A stretch of DNA of 64,000 nt from QHXM01 sp032160705 (GCA_032160705.1 JAVHVE010000061.1:1-64000), one strand, 5' to 3'. Positions 7,988 through 17,210 are shown, numbered from the stretch's first letter. Translations and numbers: made by a program. The notes: generated from the sequence alone by a model not told the origin.

Positions 7988-10009
7988 TCAGACCTTGTCG
8001 GATTTGCCTCCTGCGTCTTCCATTGATTTATTCTGCTCTTTCCTCGTCGTATCGTCATTGACAGGATGGTTAACCTGCTCTTTGTCCTGCGCCCAGACGA
8101 CAGCCCCGCTCAGGTTTTCGGGCTTCTGTTCCTCGCCGCCAACGGGCACTTGCTTCGCGCCATCTTTCGGCGGCAGCCCGGAAGCCGAAGCCGATGCAGA
8201 GGTGGAAGCCGCCGCAGTCTCCTGCTTGTTATGACTATAGTCACGCACGCGCGGTTTGAGGAGAGAGATGTCAACGGCCTCGTAAGAGAGCACAGGGCCT
8301 TCGCCGGAAAACTCCGCGATTGTCGTCTTCAGGAAATTCTCATCATCACGCTTCGGAAAATCGGGTTTGTAATGCGCGCCGCGCGATTCGTTGCGATTGA
8401 GCGCGCCGAGCGTGATGACGCGCGCCAGTTCCAGCATGTTCTTCAGGTGGCGCGCATGCGGCAGCGCCATCGTTGCCCAGAGGTTCGAGTCATTGATGGA
8501 GATATGCCGGTAGCGATCCATCAATTCAAGCAGTTTGTTGTCCGTCGCCTTGAGCTTGTCGTTGTAGCGCACGACCGTCACATTGTCCGTCATCCACTTG
8601 CCCATCTCTTCGTGAATGACGTACTGGTTCTCCGTTCCCGGCTGCTTGATGAGCGCGTCGTTAATCTCCTGCTGGCGTTTTAATTCCTGTTCATAAATCT
8701 TTGAGCCGTCCGCCCCGTTGCGCTCGACCGATTTGGCATATTCGATGGCGACGGGCGCGGCGACGAATCCGCCGAAGACGCAACTGACCAGAGAGTTCGC
8801 GCCCAAGCGGTTCGCGCCGTGAATCGAGTAGTCGCATTCGCCCGCCGCGAGCAAGCCCGGAATGTTTGTCCGCTGGTCGAAATCAACCCACAGGCCGCCC
8901 ATCGAATAATGGACGCCGGGAAAAATTCGCATCGGCACGTGGCGCGGGTCATCGCCGACGAACATCTCGTAAATCTCAAGGATAGCGCCGAGCTTGCGGT
9001 CGAGCGTTTCCGCCGGGATGTGCGACAAATCAAGATAGACCTGGTTGTCGCCGCCGATGCCTTGTCCGTCCAGACAGACCTGGAAGATTTCGCGCGTGGC
9101 GATGTCGCGCGGGACTAGATTGCCGTAAGCAGGGTATTTCTCTTCGAGAAAATACCAGCGCTCGCTCTCAGGAATTGACGAAGGGTTGCGTGTGTCATTT
9201 TTCTGGCGGGGAACCCAGACGCGCCCGCCTTCACCGCGCGCCGATTCCGACATCAAACGCAGCTTGTCTTCACCTGGAATCGAAGTTGGATGAACCTGTA
9301 TGAACTCGCCGTTGGCATACTTCGCCCCTTGCTGGTAACAGGCCGAAACGGCGCTGCCCGTGCAGACCATCGAGTTGGTTGACTTGCCGAAGATTAGACC
9401 GGGGCCCCCCGTCGCCATAATCACCGCGTCAGCTTTGAAGGCTTTCAGCTCAAGCGTCTGCAAGTTCATCGCGACCAGACCGCGACAGACTTGATGATCG
9501 TCCATGACGAGCGACATCATCTCCCAGCCTTCGTACTTCTGAACCTTGCCTTCAGCCTCGCGGCGTCTGACCTGCTCGTCGAGCGCGTAGAGAAGTTGCT
9601 GCCCCGTCGAAGCTCCGGCAAAGGCCGTGCGGTGATGCTTCGTTCCGCCGAAGCGACGAAAATCCAACAAGCCCTCTTTGGTGCGCGAGAAGGGAACGCC
9701 CATGCGGTCGAAGAGGTAGATAATTGCGGGAGCCATCTCGCACATGGCTTTGGCGGGAGGCTGGTTGGCCAGAAAGTCGCCACCGTAGACTGTATCGTCA
9801 AAGTGCTCCCAGGTGGAATCGCCTTCGCCTTTGGTGTTGACCGCGCCGTTGATACCGCCCTGCGCGCAGACAGAGTGTGAACGTTTGACGGGGACGACCG
9901 AGAAGAGATCAACCGAGTGTCCCGCCTCACTGATCTTCATGGCCGCCGCCAAACCTGCGAGGCCGCCGCCGACGATTGCAATCTTGATTCCGTTCGTTGC
10001 TGCTGCCAT
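7988..10009 (-). CDS. sdhA: Succinate dehydrogenase / fumarate reductase flavoprotein subunit
   Basis: 673 residues. It oxidises succinate to fumarate with covalent FAD. Visible are the N-terminal dinucleotide motif VGGGLAGLAAAMKIS, the flavinylation His in RSHSVCAQGGINGA, the substrate region HPTSIPGEDKL, the capping and active-site block SARGEGGRVWVP, and the HYSMGGLWVD and GANRLGANSLVSCVFGG motifs. The ATG at 10009 lies one base beyond the sdhC stop; the frame opens 14 codons earlier but inside sdhC. The last ~85 residues are a low-complexity tail (Ala/Ser run, then charged) absent from typical SdhA. It is second in the operon. Confidence 0.95.
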   Translation of the reverse strand: MAAATNGIKIAIVGGGLAGLAAAMKISEAGHSVDLFSVVPVKRSHSVCAQGGINGAVNTKGEGDSTWEHFDDTVYGGDFLANQPPAKAMCEMAPAIIYLFDRMGVPFSRTKEGLLDFRRFGGTKHHRTAFAGASTGQQLLYALDEQVRRREAEGKVQKYEGWEMMSLVMDDHQVCRGLVAMNLQTLELKAFKADAVIMATGGPGLIFGKSTNSMVCTGSAVSACYQQGAKYANGEFIQVHPTSIPGEDKLRLMSESARGEGGRVWVPRQKNDTRNPSSIPESERWYFLEEKYPAYGNLVPRDIATREIFQVCLDGQGIGGDNQVYLDLSHIPAETLDRKLGAILEIYEMFVGDDPRHVPMRIFPGVHYSMGGLWVDFDQRTNIPGLLAAGECDYSIHGANRLGANSLVSCVFGGFVAAPVAIEYAKSVERNGADGSKIYEQELKRQQEINDALIKQPGTENQYVIHEEMGKWMTDNVTVVRYNDKLKATDNKLLELMDRYRHISINDSNLWATMALPHARHLKNMLELARVITLGALNRNESRGAHYKPDFPKRDDENFLKTTIAEFSGEGPVLSYEAVDISLLKPRVRDYSHNKQETAAASTSASASASGLPPKDGAKQVPVGGEEQKPENLSGAVVWAQDKEQVNHPVNDDTTRKEQNKSMEDAGGKSDKV

Positions 10010-10010
10010 A

Positions 10011-10700
10011 TCAGTAAAAGAGACCTCCCCACAAACCGCCCGGTTGCACAAAAGCCGTCAGGGCGTTGATGCCGACAGCCAGCAGCACTGCGCCGAAGGC
10101 CATGCAGGCATAGCCCGTCAGGCGCTGCGCGCGCGCGCCAATCGTGATGCCCCAATCAACCAGAAAGAGCCAGATGCCGTTGGCGAAATGCCAGACGGTG
10201 GACGCGATGCCAATCACGTAGATGGCGAAGATCCATGTCTTACCGAACTCACCAGCCACGATTGAGTATGCTTCGTTTGGATGATGCGCGACCGCTCTGC
10301 CATAAGTCTCCAATCCCGGAATGATGCCAAAACGCATGTTGAGCACGTGAAAGGCTATGAAGAAAAAGAGAATCACGCCCGTGATGCGTTGAATCGTGTA
10401 GAACCAGTTGCGCGGGTACGGATAAGCCAGGTTATTGGGGCGCGCTTCCCACGTAATCACCAGACCATAGATCGCATGATAGAGCAGCGGGATGAAGATG
10501 AATGTGATTTCGACCAGCAGGATATACGGGATGCCTTGCAGCCAGGCGACCGCTTCGTTGAAATCGAGCGCGCCGGTTCGTGGGTTGACCGCCTTTGAGT
10601 TGGTGTAGAAATGCTCCAGCAGAAATGCGCCGAGCGGCACAATGCCCGACAACTGGTGCAGCTTGCGCAAGATGAACGTCCTGCTCAAACGGATAGCCAC
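10011..10700 (-). CDS. sdhC: Succinate dehydrogenase cytochrome b558 membrane anchor
   Basis: Predicted 229-residue anchor with five hydrophobic segments. Likely haem-ligand histidines sit in KLHQLSG, LLEHFY, LLYHAIYG, AFHVLN and VWHFANG. It takes electrons from SdhB to quinone and anchors the dehydrogenase on the cytoplasmic face. This is the single-anchor type, so no sdhD is expected. I chose GTG at 10700 because AAGGAG stands 9 bases upstream; the frame continues 17 codons further to a TTG at 10751 without a good ribosome site. It is first in the operon, ~100 bases after a good promoter. Confidence 0.92.
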   Translation of the reverse strand: MAIRLSRTFILRKLHQLSGIVPLGAFLLEHFYTNSKAVNPRTGALDFNEAVAWLQGIPYILLVEITFIFIPLLYHAIYGLVITWEARPNNLAYPYPRNWFYTIQRITGVILFFFIAFHVLNMRFGIIPGLETYGRAVAHHPNEAYSIVAGEFGKTWIFAIYVIGIASTVWHFANGIWLFLVDWGITIGARAQRLTGYACMAFGAVLLAVGINALTAFVQPGGLWGGLFY

Positions 10701-11066
10701 TGGGAAACACTCCTTCGCCTTAAGAAGGCTGTCAAAAAACCAAGCTGACAAATCTTCAACGAGGCGGGACGGGATTTAAGATTGCGCCGAACGCCGGAAA
10801 TTATATGACTTGGCAGACGGCCAAGCAACCACATACCGCCTCCTATTCGACATGTATCCTCCCGCCTCCACTTGGCACTCTCAATGATAGACGCCCGCTC
10901 ATATAAGGTAAAATGAAAAATCTTGCGCTTCTTGTTCAGGAATACTTATAATTCAAAGACAGTCTGGGGTCTGGAATCCGAAGTCTGGTGTGGGTTCGAC
11001 TATCAAGTGATTCCAATTCGACCATAAAACGATCACGTCGCCTTAAATGATTCCTCGTCAGTCTAA
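10701..11066. other. Intergenic region upstream of sdhC
   Basis: 366 bases. It holds the sdhC ribosome site and promoter, a lone unpaired stretch of agtctgg-like units near 10962-10985, and, at the far end, a 9-bp perfect inverted repeat AATCAAATT-ct-AATTTGATT (11065-11084) that overlaps the araC-type gene's last codons. No gene is seen. Confidence 0.55.
10800..10828 (-). promoter_or_regulatory. Candidate sigma-70 promoter for the sdh operon
   Basis: On the minus strand: TTGCTT (10828-10823), a 17-base spacer and a consensus TATAAT (10805-10800). It precedes the sdhC GTG by about 100 bases. Confidence 0.5.
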
Positions 11067-12101
11067 TCAAATTCTAATTTGATTATTGTCGACCTTTGAC
11101 GCCAGCATCATGCGCGGGCTTGATCCGGTCCAACGCTTGAAGGCGCGCGAGAACGCAGCCGGATCGGAGAACCCGACTAGGTAGGCCGTCTCATTCACCG
11201 AGACCTTCTTCCCGCTCAGATAGTGAAGCGCCAGCTTGTGGCGCAATTCATCCAACACCTTCTCGAAAGTCACGCCCTCCGCCTTCAGCTTGCGAAAGAG
11301 CGTCTGGCGGCTAATGACCAGTTTGTCGGCAATTAGGCCGACGCTCGCTTCGCCGGTGTGCAGGATGGGCATCAACAAGCTCTCGACGCGACCCCTCATG
11401 GATTTCGCCTGCTCCAGCGCCTGGAGCAACTCCTCCGCATGCGCGCTCAAGATGCCAAACACATAGCGTGAGGCGTGCGGATTTCTGTGGGTCAACCAGG
11501 CCTCATCGGTCAGCAGGGCGTTCCTGTCACTTTCGAACACGACGGGCAATTGAAACACGCGGTCGTACTCTGCGCGATACTCTGGCGCAGGATGTGTGAA
11601 ATGGACTGCTTTGATGAACTGTGCTTCGGGGAACCAACGGCGCGACGTGCACACCATCCGGGCGAAGGAGGTCTCGGCGAACTCAGGAAAGTCGTTTGGG
11701 TACCGGAGCGTGTCAACAACCCAGAGCTGTCCCGCGTTGCGCTCAAGGACAAAGCGGTCGGTTCCCAGTCCATCGTCAACCACCAGCCGCGCGTACCGAT
11801 TAAACTGCGCGAAGCCGTCCGCCATGGTCTCGGACGCACGGCCAATCAGGCCGACGATAGACATCTCCGCAAAATCAACCGCCGCGCCGAAGTGCAGGGC
11901 GAGCGCCGGGTCCCGACATAGCTCCTTGCCCGTTCGCATGAGCGCAACATACTTCGCGAACGGGACGCGTTTGTCCTGATCTTGCAACTCCGCCGGATCG
12001 ATCCCGGATCGCTCAGCCAGGGCACTGCGGCTGGCCCCCTTTGCGACGGCCATGTCCAACAATGCGCGCGCGCTACCCACCGCGATAGTTTGCTCAGTCA
12101 T
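11067..12101 (-). CDS. AraC-family transcriptional regulator
   Basis: 344 residues. The N-terminal ~200 resemble the OruR/ArgR-type arabinose_bd domain of AraC regulators. The C-terminal ~95 residues hold two helix-turn-helix motifs: VGLIADKLVISRQTLFRKLK, and the second in VNETAYLVGFSDPAAFSRAFKRWTG, a classic AraC signature. The probable target is the divergent membrane-protein gene at 12215, across a 113-base promoter region. No ligand can be named. Confidence 0.9.
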   Translation of the reverse strand: MTEQTIAVGSARALLDMAVAKGASRSALAERSGIDPAELQDQDKRVPFAKYVALMRTGKELCRDPALALHFGAAVDFAEMSIVGLIGRASETMADGFAQFNRYARLVVDDGLGTDRFVLERNAGQLWVVDTLRYPNDFPEFAETSFARMVCTSRRWFPEAQFIKAVHFTHPAPEYRAEYDRVFQLPVVFESDRNALLTDEAWLTHRNPHASRYVFGILSAHAEELLQALEQAKSMRGRVESLLMPILHTGEASVGLIADKLVISRQTLFRKLKAEGVTFEKVLDELRHKLALHYLSGKKVSVNETAYLVGFSDPAAFSRAFKRWTGSSPRMMLASKVDNNQIRI

Positions 12102-12214
12102 CTCGGTCGGTGTTCCCTGTCACCTGCGGTCATGTTTTTGATACGTGGCATCATGTTCTTTGGTTTCCGTCCCGGATAAGATAGGGCCTGCATGGATAAC
12201 CCTAGGGGACAAAC

Positions 12215-12940
12215 GTGACAACCGCAACGCCAAGGCTCAAGGCCAGAATAGCCGGTACCTTCTACTTAATCACCATCATCATGGGCGTGTTCGCTGAAGT
12301 CTTCGTTCGCGGCGCACTTGTCGTGCGCGATGACGCCGCAGCAACAGCGACGAACATCCTGGCGCACGAGCCGTTGTATCGTTTCGGCCTGGCCGCCGAT
12401 CTCATCATGCTCGCGTGCTATATCGCTGTGACGCTCCTCTTCTATGGCTTGTTCAAGCCAGTGGGCAGGAGCCTCTCTTTGCTCGCCGCGTTCTTCAGCT
12501 TGGTAGGGATCGCCGTGCTGGCCGTCAACTCTCTCAACCACCTGGCCCCTTTGGTCTTCCTGGGAGACGCACACTACTTAAGCGCATTTGAAACAACTCA
12601 GTTGCAAACCCTTGCGCTGATGTCTCTCAGAATGCACGCGCGGGGCTATAGCATCGCCGGGGTGTTTTTCGGGCTTTACATGCTTTTGCTCGGACACCTC
12701 ATTTTCAGGTCGGGCTTTCTACCTCGAATACTGGGAGTGCTGATGGCGGTCGGAGGCTTGAGCTACCTAACCAATAGCTTCGCGATCTTTCTTTTACCTA
12801 CGCTCGTAGCTCGTCTCCCCGACATGGGAATGCTCGGCGGCATTGCGGAACTAGCACTTAGCCTGTGGCTGATGGCGCTGGGCGTTAATGTTCCGAAGTG
12901 GGAAGAGAAAGCGAGCGCTCGGCAAATTAGCGGAGCATAG
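12215..12940 (+). CDS. DUF4386-family membrane protein
   Basis: 241 residues with about six to seven hydrophobic segments, starting ARIAGTFYLITIIMGVFAE, the hallmark of the DUF4386 family. The GTG start at 12215 is preceded by GGGGAC. It is divergent from the AraC regulator, a common arrangement that suggests regulation by it. The family has no established biochemical role. A distant relative lies at 13502 on the other strand. Confidence 0.8.
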   Translation: MTTATPRLKARIAGTFYLITIIMGVFAEVFVRGALVVRDDAAATATNILAHEPLYRFGLAADLIMLACYIAVTLLFYGLFKPVGRSLSLLAAFFSLVGIAVLAVNSLNHLAPLVFLGDAHYLSAFETTQLQTLALMSLRMHARGYSIAGVFFGLYMLLLGHLIFRSGFLPRILGVLMAVGGLSYLTNSFAIFLLPTLVARLPDMGMLGGIAELALSLWLMALGVNVPKWEEKASARQISGA

Positions 12941-13043
12941 TTGTGGCGGCGAGCGCATTACCCTTGAATCTACTTTGGACGCGCCCTGCGTCAACTTTAG
13001 ACCACTTTACACTGACCTGGTGGAATCGAAGGAAGGAAACTGA

Positions 13044-13469
13044 ATGAAGAACGCCGGAACAGCCTTAGACGACATCAAGATTCACGTGAAGATGAAGATT
13101 TCAGCCCTGTGGGTCAGTGTGATGCTCTGTTACATCTATGGAGATTATTTTTGGCTCTACGCGCCGGGGAAGCTGCAAGGGATGCTGGAAGGAAAAATGG
13201 TGCCTCTCGGACCGACGACTCAAGGGGTTTTGTTATTCACCTCAGTCATGATGGCGATCCCGAGCGTCATGATTTTCCTGTCGCTGACGTTAAAGCCTAA
13301 CCTGAATCGATGGGTGAACATCATCTTAGGTGTAATCTATACGGTGTTTGTACTTATCACGATGCCTGGTGCCTGGGTGTTCTACATATTCCTGGGAGGC
13401 GTTGATGTCATACTGACAGCATTAATTGTCTGGTATGCCTGGAATTGGCCCAGGCAGGAAGCAACATAA
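13044..13469 (+). CDS. Small four-helix membrane protein (DUF6326-like)
   Basis: 141 residues with four hydrophobic segments (about 17-38, 60-80, 90-108, 112-133) and a conserved-looking MLCYIYGDYFWLYAPG block near the first helix. It resembles DUF6326-type proteins often seen next to DUF4386 genes. The ATG is preceded by GGAAGGAAAC. It lies 103 bases after the DUF4386 gene on the same strand, probably co-transcribed. Function is unknown. Confidence 0.7.
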   Translation: MKNAGTALDDIKIHVKMKISALWVSVMLCYIYGDYFWLYAPGKLQGMLEGKMVPLGPTTQGVLLFTSVMMAIPSVMIFLSLTLKPNLNRWVNIILGVIYTVFVLITMPGAWVFYIFLGGVDVILTALIVWYAWNWPRQEAT

Positions 13470-13501
13470 AAGGGGAGCATGTGCCGGTTGCGCGCGTAGC
13501 C

Positions 13502-14227
13502 CTAAGTGCTGCCAGTCGAGTTTTTCGCCCCGGCGAGTTCGACCCTATCCGCTTCGGCACGAAGCGGGTGATGGCGTTCGTCGAAACCCTTGGCCACCAG
13601 CCACAGTGCTAGAGCCATGTGACTCAGAGCTAGCGAGAAGCCCATCAGCGTCACGCTTGGGTAACCCAGGAACAGCGGTAATGTGATCCCTGTCGTGTGA
13701 ATAATGACCGTTATCAATCCAAATGCAGCCAATGCACGTGGAACCAGGCGGAAGCGATACAGGATGCTGTAGAGCACGAAGATCCAGACATCAATCACAA
13801 GCAGCTCCGTGTAATGCGCCCACCTTCGTGTCGAGCGGACTACCACCCCGAGCGTCTGGAAAAGCTCGGCATTTGAAGCGCCTCCCTCGGCGTACTGCTG
13901 GCTCAAAGACAGCATGGACAGGATGTGGACATTGTCCACCGCCTGCATCGAAAACCAGATAACGCTCACAGCCAGAAACCAAAGCGCCATGCGAACGCTA
14001 TACTCGCGAAGAACAGGAAATGCCGCGATGGCGATGCCGAGAGTGACCGCGCTATTCGCAAACAAGTGAAACACAGCCGCCTTGATCTGAAAAGAGAGCC
14101 CAGCCGCATTTTCAAGGAAGCCGGAAGTTGTTGCCGGCATCAGCAATATGAAGGGGAGCGAAAGTCCCACTAACTGGACGAACAACAACATGCCGATAAT
14201 TCGGCCCGTGCTCTTTGCAGACCTCAT
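13502..14227 (-). CDS. DUF4386-like membrane protein
   Basis: 241 residues with six hydrophobic segments, beginning RSAKSTGRIIGMLLFVQLVG. It matches the length and helix layout of the DUF4386 protein at 12215 but is diverged, and is convergent with that pair. I chose the ATG at 14227 because GAGGTG sits 4-5 bases upstream; an ATG 13 codons earlier is open but lacks a ribosome site. Function is unknown. Confidence 0.7.
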   Translation of the reverse strand: MRSAKSTGRIIGMLLFVQLVGLSLPFILLMPATTSGFLENAAGLSFQIKAAVFHLFANSAVTLGIAIAAFPVLREYSVRMALWFLAVSVIWFSMQAVDNVHILSMLSLSQQYAEGGASNAELFQTLGVVVRSTRRWAHYTELLVIDVWIFVLYSILYRFRLVPRALAAFGLITVIIHTTGITLPLFLGYPSVTLMGFSLALSHMALALWLVAKGFDERHHPLRAEADRVELAGAKNSTGST

Positions 14228-14640
14228 CTTCACCTCACAAGAAGGGGATTTGCCGGCATGCCACATCTACCGGCTTGAGTACTTACCTGTCTGGAAGGGT
14301 CAGCCAGAGAGTCCCAGCGCAAATATGAAAAGTAATATGGGCGACGATGACATTCTTACCTTCTTACCCTCTCTAACTCTATAACGGAATAGAGGACGCG
14401 TTCTTAACACATGGTCGCAAAATACCTTTTCTTTGCGAGCAGTATAATCCGGGACATGCGATGGGTCTTTTGGTTGCCCTGCCTGAGCGATGGCAGAACA
14501 GACCGCAAGAAGGTTTATTCCAGGTAACGGCTAAAATCACATTATGGTAGAACTGACACGAAGTTTGGAGTCAAAAGTGATAACTTGTTTTTGACCAGTT
14601 AACTTCAGACTCCTGGACTCCAGACTCCAGACTGTTTTTT
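14228..14640. other. Intergenic region between DUF4386-like gene and LysR gene
   Basis: About 410 bases with both flanking genes pointing away. Only the agtctgg-unit repeat next to the LysR start is recognised; no other gene or clear promoter is seen. Confidence 0.5.
14562..14634. repeat. agtctgg-unit palindrome with short left arm, upstream of LysR gene
   Basis: The left arm (14562-14577) is truncated; the right arm (14602-14633) carries agtctgg units read on the minus strand. The loop and inner arm 14585-14611 match 33531-33557 at 26 of 27 bases, which defines a dispersed family. The arm ends 7 bases before the LysR ATG. Confidence 0.75.
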
Positions 14641-15531
14641 ATGCAGATTGAGACGCTCAAAATCTTTTGTGACTTGGTGGAGACGCAGAGCTTTTCGCAG
14701 GCAGCGGAGCGGAATTTCGTGACGCAGTCGGCGGTCAGCCAGCAGGTGCGCGGGTTGGAAGAGAAGTTTAAGCGTCGCCTTTTGGAGCGTGTGCGCGGGC
14801 GGCGCGAAGTGCGGGTGACGGATGCGGGGCGGAGTTTCTATGAAGAGAGTCGCAGTGTGCTGGCGGCCTACGAGAGTTTGCAGGAGCGTATGCGTAGTCT
14901 CGACGGGATGGTGAGCGGAACGGTGAGGGTCGCGACCGTGTACAGTATCGGCCTGCACGAATTGCCGCCCGTCGTGCGTCGCTTCATGGCGCTCTATCCT
15001 GCGGCGAAGATTGATCTGGAATACAGCCGCACGACGCGCATCGTGCGTGATGTCTTGAGCGGTGCGATTGAGCTGGGAATTGTCGCTTACCCGGAAAAGC
15101 GTCGTGGACTTGTCATTCAGCCTCTGCCGGGCGATAGGCTGGTGCTCATCTGTCCTCCATCGCATCCTCTCTCCAAGCGAAAGAAAGTTAAAGCCGCAGA
15201 ACTTGGCGGGCAGGACTTCGTGCTGTTCGAGCGCGACATCCCAACCAGGCGCGCGACAGATCGCATTTTCAGGGCGCACAATGTCACGGTTCATCGTGTT
15301 GCCGAATTTGATAACATCGAGACGATCAAGCGCGCCGTCGAAGTCGGCTTCGGTTTGGGAATAGTCCCACGCCCAAGCGTTCTGGATGAGCAAAGGAGCG
15401 GCCAACTGGCGGTCGTCACACTGGCCGAACCCGAATGGACACGCACCGTCGGCATCATTCACAGAAGCGACCGCACGCTCGGCATCGCGGCGCGAAAATT
15501 TATCGAACTTCTGAAAAAAAGTGATGAGTGA
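14641..15531 (+). CDS. LysR-family transcriptional regulator
   Basis: 296 residues. N-terminal winged helix (residues 1-60: LVETQSFSQAAERNFVTQSAVSQQ) and a two-lobed substrate-binding domain (~90-290), closest in style to CysB/CysL-like regulators. The ATG directly follows a repeat arm and a T-run with no Shine-Dalgarno site. The last residues SDE-stop are encoded by agtgatg repeat units that begin the next palindrome. The following amidase gene is codirectional, 159 bases on. The effector is unknown. Confidence 0.9.
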   Translation: MQIETLKIFCDLVETQSFSQAAERNFVTQSAVSQQVRGLEEKFKRRLLERVRGRREVRVTDAGRSFYEESRSVLAAYESLQERMRSLDGMVSGTVRVATVYSIGLHELPPVVRRFMALYPAAKIDLEYSRTTRIVRDVLSGAIELGIVAYPEKRRGLVIQPLPGDRLVLICPPSHPLSKRKKVKAAELGGQDFVLFERDIPTRRATDRIFRAHNVTVHRVAEFDNIETIKRAVEVGFGLGIVPRPSVLDEQRSGQLAVVTLAEPEWTRTVGIIHRSDRTLGIAARKFIELLKKSDE

Positions 15532-15687
15532 TGGGGGATGAAAAGCAGAATACAGGAGACAGGAGTCAGGAGTCAGAATAATAAGGCGGAGAACCGTTTT
15601 TCTTCTGATTCTATTTTCTTCTGTCTTCTGAATTCTGACTCGTGACTCCTGCTTCCTATCACCTATCACTTATCACCTATCACTTCC
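15522..15687. repeat. Compound palindrome (agtgatg and aggagtc units) between LysR and amidase genes
   Basis: The left arm starts inside the LysR stop (agtgatgagtgatg) and continues with caggagacaggagtc units. The right arm mirrors both, ending in tatcacctatcactt just before the amidase ATG. The loop core ataaggcggagaacc (15581-15595) recurs exactly, inverted, at 37777-37791. It fills the whole gap from stop to start. Confidence 0.8.
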
Positions 15688-15690
15688 CTT

Positions 15691-17112
15691 ATGGAGTTAA
15701 CGAACCTGTCAGCCGGGAAACTTGCTGCGTTGATGCGCGGGCGTGAGGTCTCGCCTGTGGAAGTTGTCGAGGCTTACCTGCGGCGCATCGAGCGATTGAA
15801 TCCGGGCATCAACGCGATTGTAACGCTCGCGCCGGATGCGTTTGCGCGGGCGCGTGAGGCTGAAAGCGCGATCATGCGCGGGCAAGAGATTGGCAGCTTG
15901 CACGGTGTTCCCGTCACCGTGAAAGATACAATTGAAACGAAGGGACTCAAGACCACGAGCGGTTCGCCTCTTCGCAAACAGCATGTGCCCGGCGAAGATG
16001 CTCCGGCAGTTGCGAGTTTGAAAGCGGCGGGGGCGATTCTAATCGGTAAGACGAACGTCCCCGAAATGGCGATTCCCTACGAATGCGATAACCCGGTTTT
16101 CGGGCGGACGAACAATCCTCACGATACGGCGAGAACTTCGGGCGGGTCGAGCGGAGGCTGTGCGGCGGCGATCAGCGCGTGTCTTTCTCCGGCGGGGCTG
16201 GGCAGCGACCTTTCCGGCTCGATTCGCGTGCCCGCGCACTTTTGCGGCATCTTCGGGTTGAAGCCAACCATTGGGCGCGTGTCGTGCGACGGACACTTTC
16301 CGCCAGCCACAGGAGCGCTCTCGCTCGGAGCAGTGTTGGGGCCGATGGCGCGCCATGTCGAAGACCTTTCTTTGTTCTTAAACGTTTTGACGGGATTGGA
16401 TGCTCCCTCGTCTGTCAACATGCCGGGGCAGCAGTCATTGGGCGCTCAGCTTAAGGACATGCGCGGCTGTCGCGTCGCGTCGTATGTGAACCAGAGCAGC
16501 AGCGCGGTGACGGTTGAGACGCAGCAGGCGATTGACGCCGCGATGCGTGTGCTTGCTGAAGCGGGATTCGTCATCAGCGAGGAAAGCCCGCCCGGAGTGG
16601 AGCGCGCCGCGGCTTTATGGCCTGCCTTGTTCTCGCGCGCATCAATGATTCAATTGCGCGGCGTCTATACAGGAGAGGAAGAGAAAGCCGGAGCGGTTGT
16701 CCGTGCTGTGCTGGCTTCCGCCGACAAACAGCCTCCGCCCTCGCTTGACGAATCCGTCAGTGCATGGACTGAGCGAGACCGCTTGCGTCTTGATCTCTTC
16801 AAATGGATGAAGAGGACGCCTCTCATCATCGCCCCCGTCGGAGCCGTGCCTGCATTTCGGCATGGCACGCGCCGCGTGAAAGTCGGAGAGCAAGAGCAGA
16901 GCGTCTTTCATGCTTTCAGCTATGCGCGTGCCTTCAACGTGCTCGGTCTGCCCTGCGTCTCCGTTCCCGTCGGACGCTCGCGCGAAGGACTGCCCATCGG
17001 CGTTCAGATTATCGGCAGGCCGTTTGCGGAAGAGACAGTGCTCGCCGCAGCTTCCGTCATCGAAGATGCGCTCGGCGGCTGGATGCAACCGCCGGGCGCG
17101 ACGATGGCATGA
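15691..17112 (+). CDS. Amidase-signature family hydrolase
   Basis: 473 residues, the usual length for the amidase signature family (amide hydrolases, including GatA relatives). The Ser-cisSer-Lys triad is visible: Lys78 (VTVKDT), cis-Ser153 in GGSSGGCAAA and nucleophile Ser177 in GSDLSGSIRVPAHFCG. The oxyanion-hole Gly two residues before the usual GGS is replaced by Ser175. No gatB/gatC neighbours are present, so a stand-alone amidase is more likely than tRNA amidotransferase. The ATG lies right after a repeat arm and has no ribosome site. Substrate is unknown. Confidence 0.9.
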   Translation: MELTNLSAGKLAALMRGREVSPVEVVEAYLRRIERLNPGINAIVTLAPDAFARAREAESAIMRGQEIGSLHGVPVTVKDTIETKGLKTTSGSPLRKQHVPGEDAPAVASLKAAGAILIGKTNVPEMAIPYECDNPVFGRTNNPHDTARTSGGSSGGCAAAISACLSPAGLGSDLSGSIRVPAHFCGIFGLKPTIGRVSCDGHFPPATGALSLGAVLGPMARHVEDLSLFLNVLTGLDAPSSVNMPGQQSLGAQLKDMRGCRVASYVNQSSSAVTVETQQAIDAAMRVLAEAGFVISEESPPGVERAAALWPALFSRASMIQLRGVYTGEEEKAGAVVRAVLASADKQPPPSLDESVSAWTERDRLRLDLFKWMKRTPLIIAPVGAVPAFRHGTRRVKVGEQEQSVFHAFSYARAFNVLGLPCVSVPVGRSREGLPIGVQIIGRPFAEETVLAAASVIEDALGGWMQPPGATMA

Positions 17113-17210
17113 CTTCTCGCCAGCGAATCCGTTATAGTTGACTCATCACAAGCGTTAAGTTTCGGGCGCGCACGCCGGGTCGGTAAACTTCAGCCATTCG
17201 CGGAGGCATC

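Noticed and set aside
10923..10952. TTGCGC-18-TATAAT on the + strand downstream of araC and upstream of sdhC
   Set aside because: It points into the 3' end of the araC-type gene with no + strand gene behind it; could be an antisense start but nothing else supports it.
10962..10985. agtctgg-like units near the sdh promoter as another palindrome
   Set aside because: Only one degenerate arm with no complementary partner within the gap.
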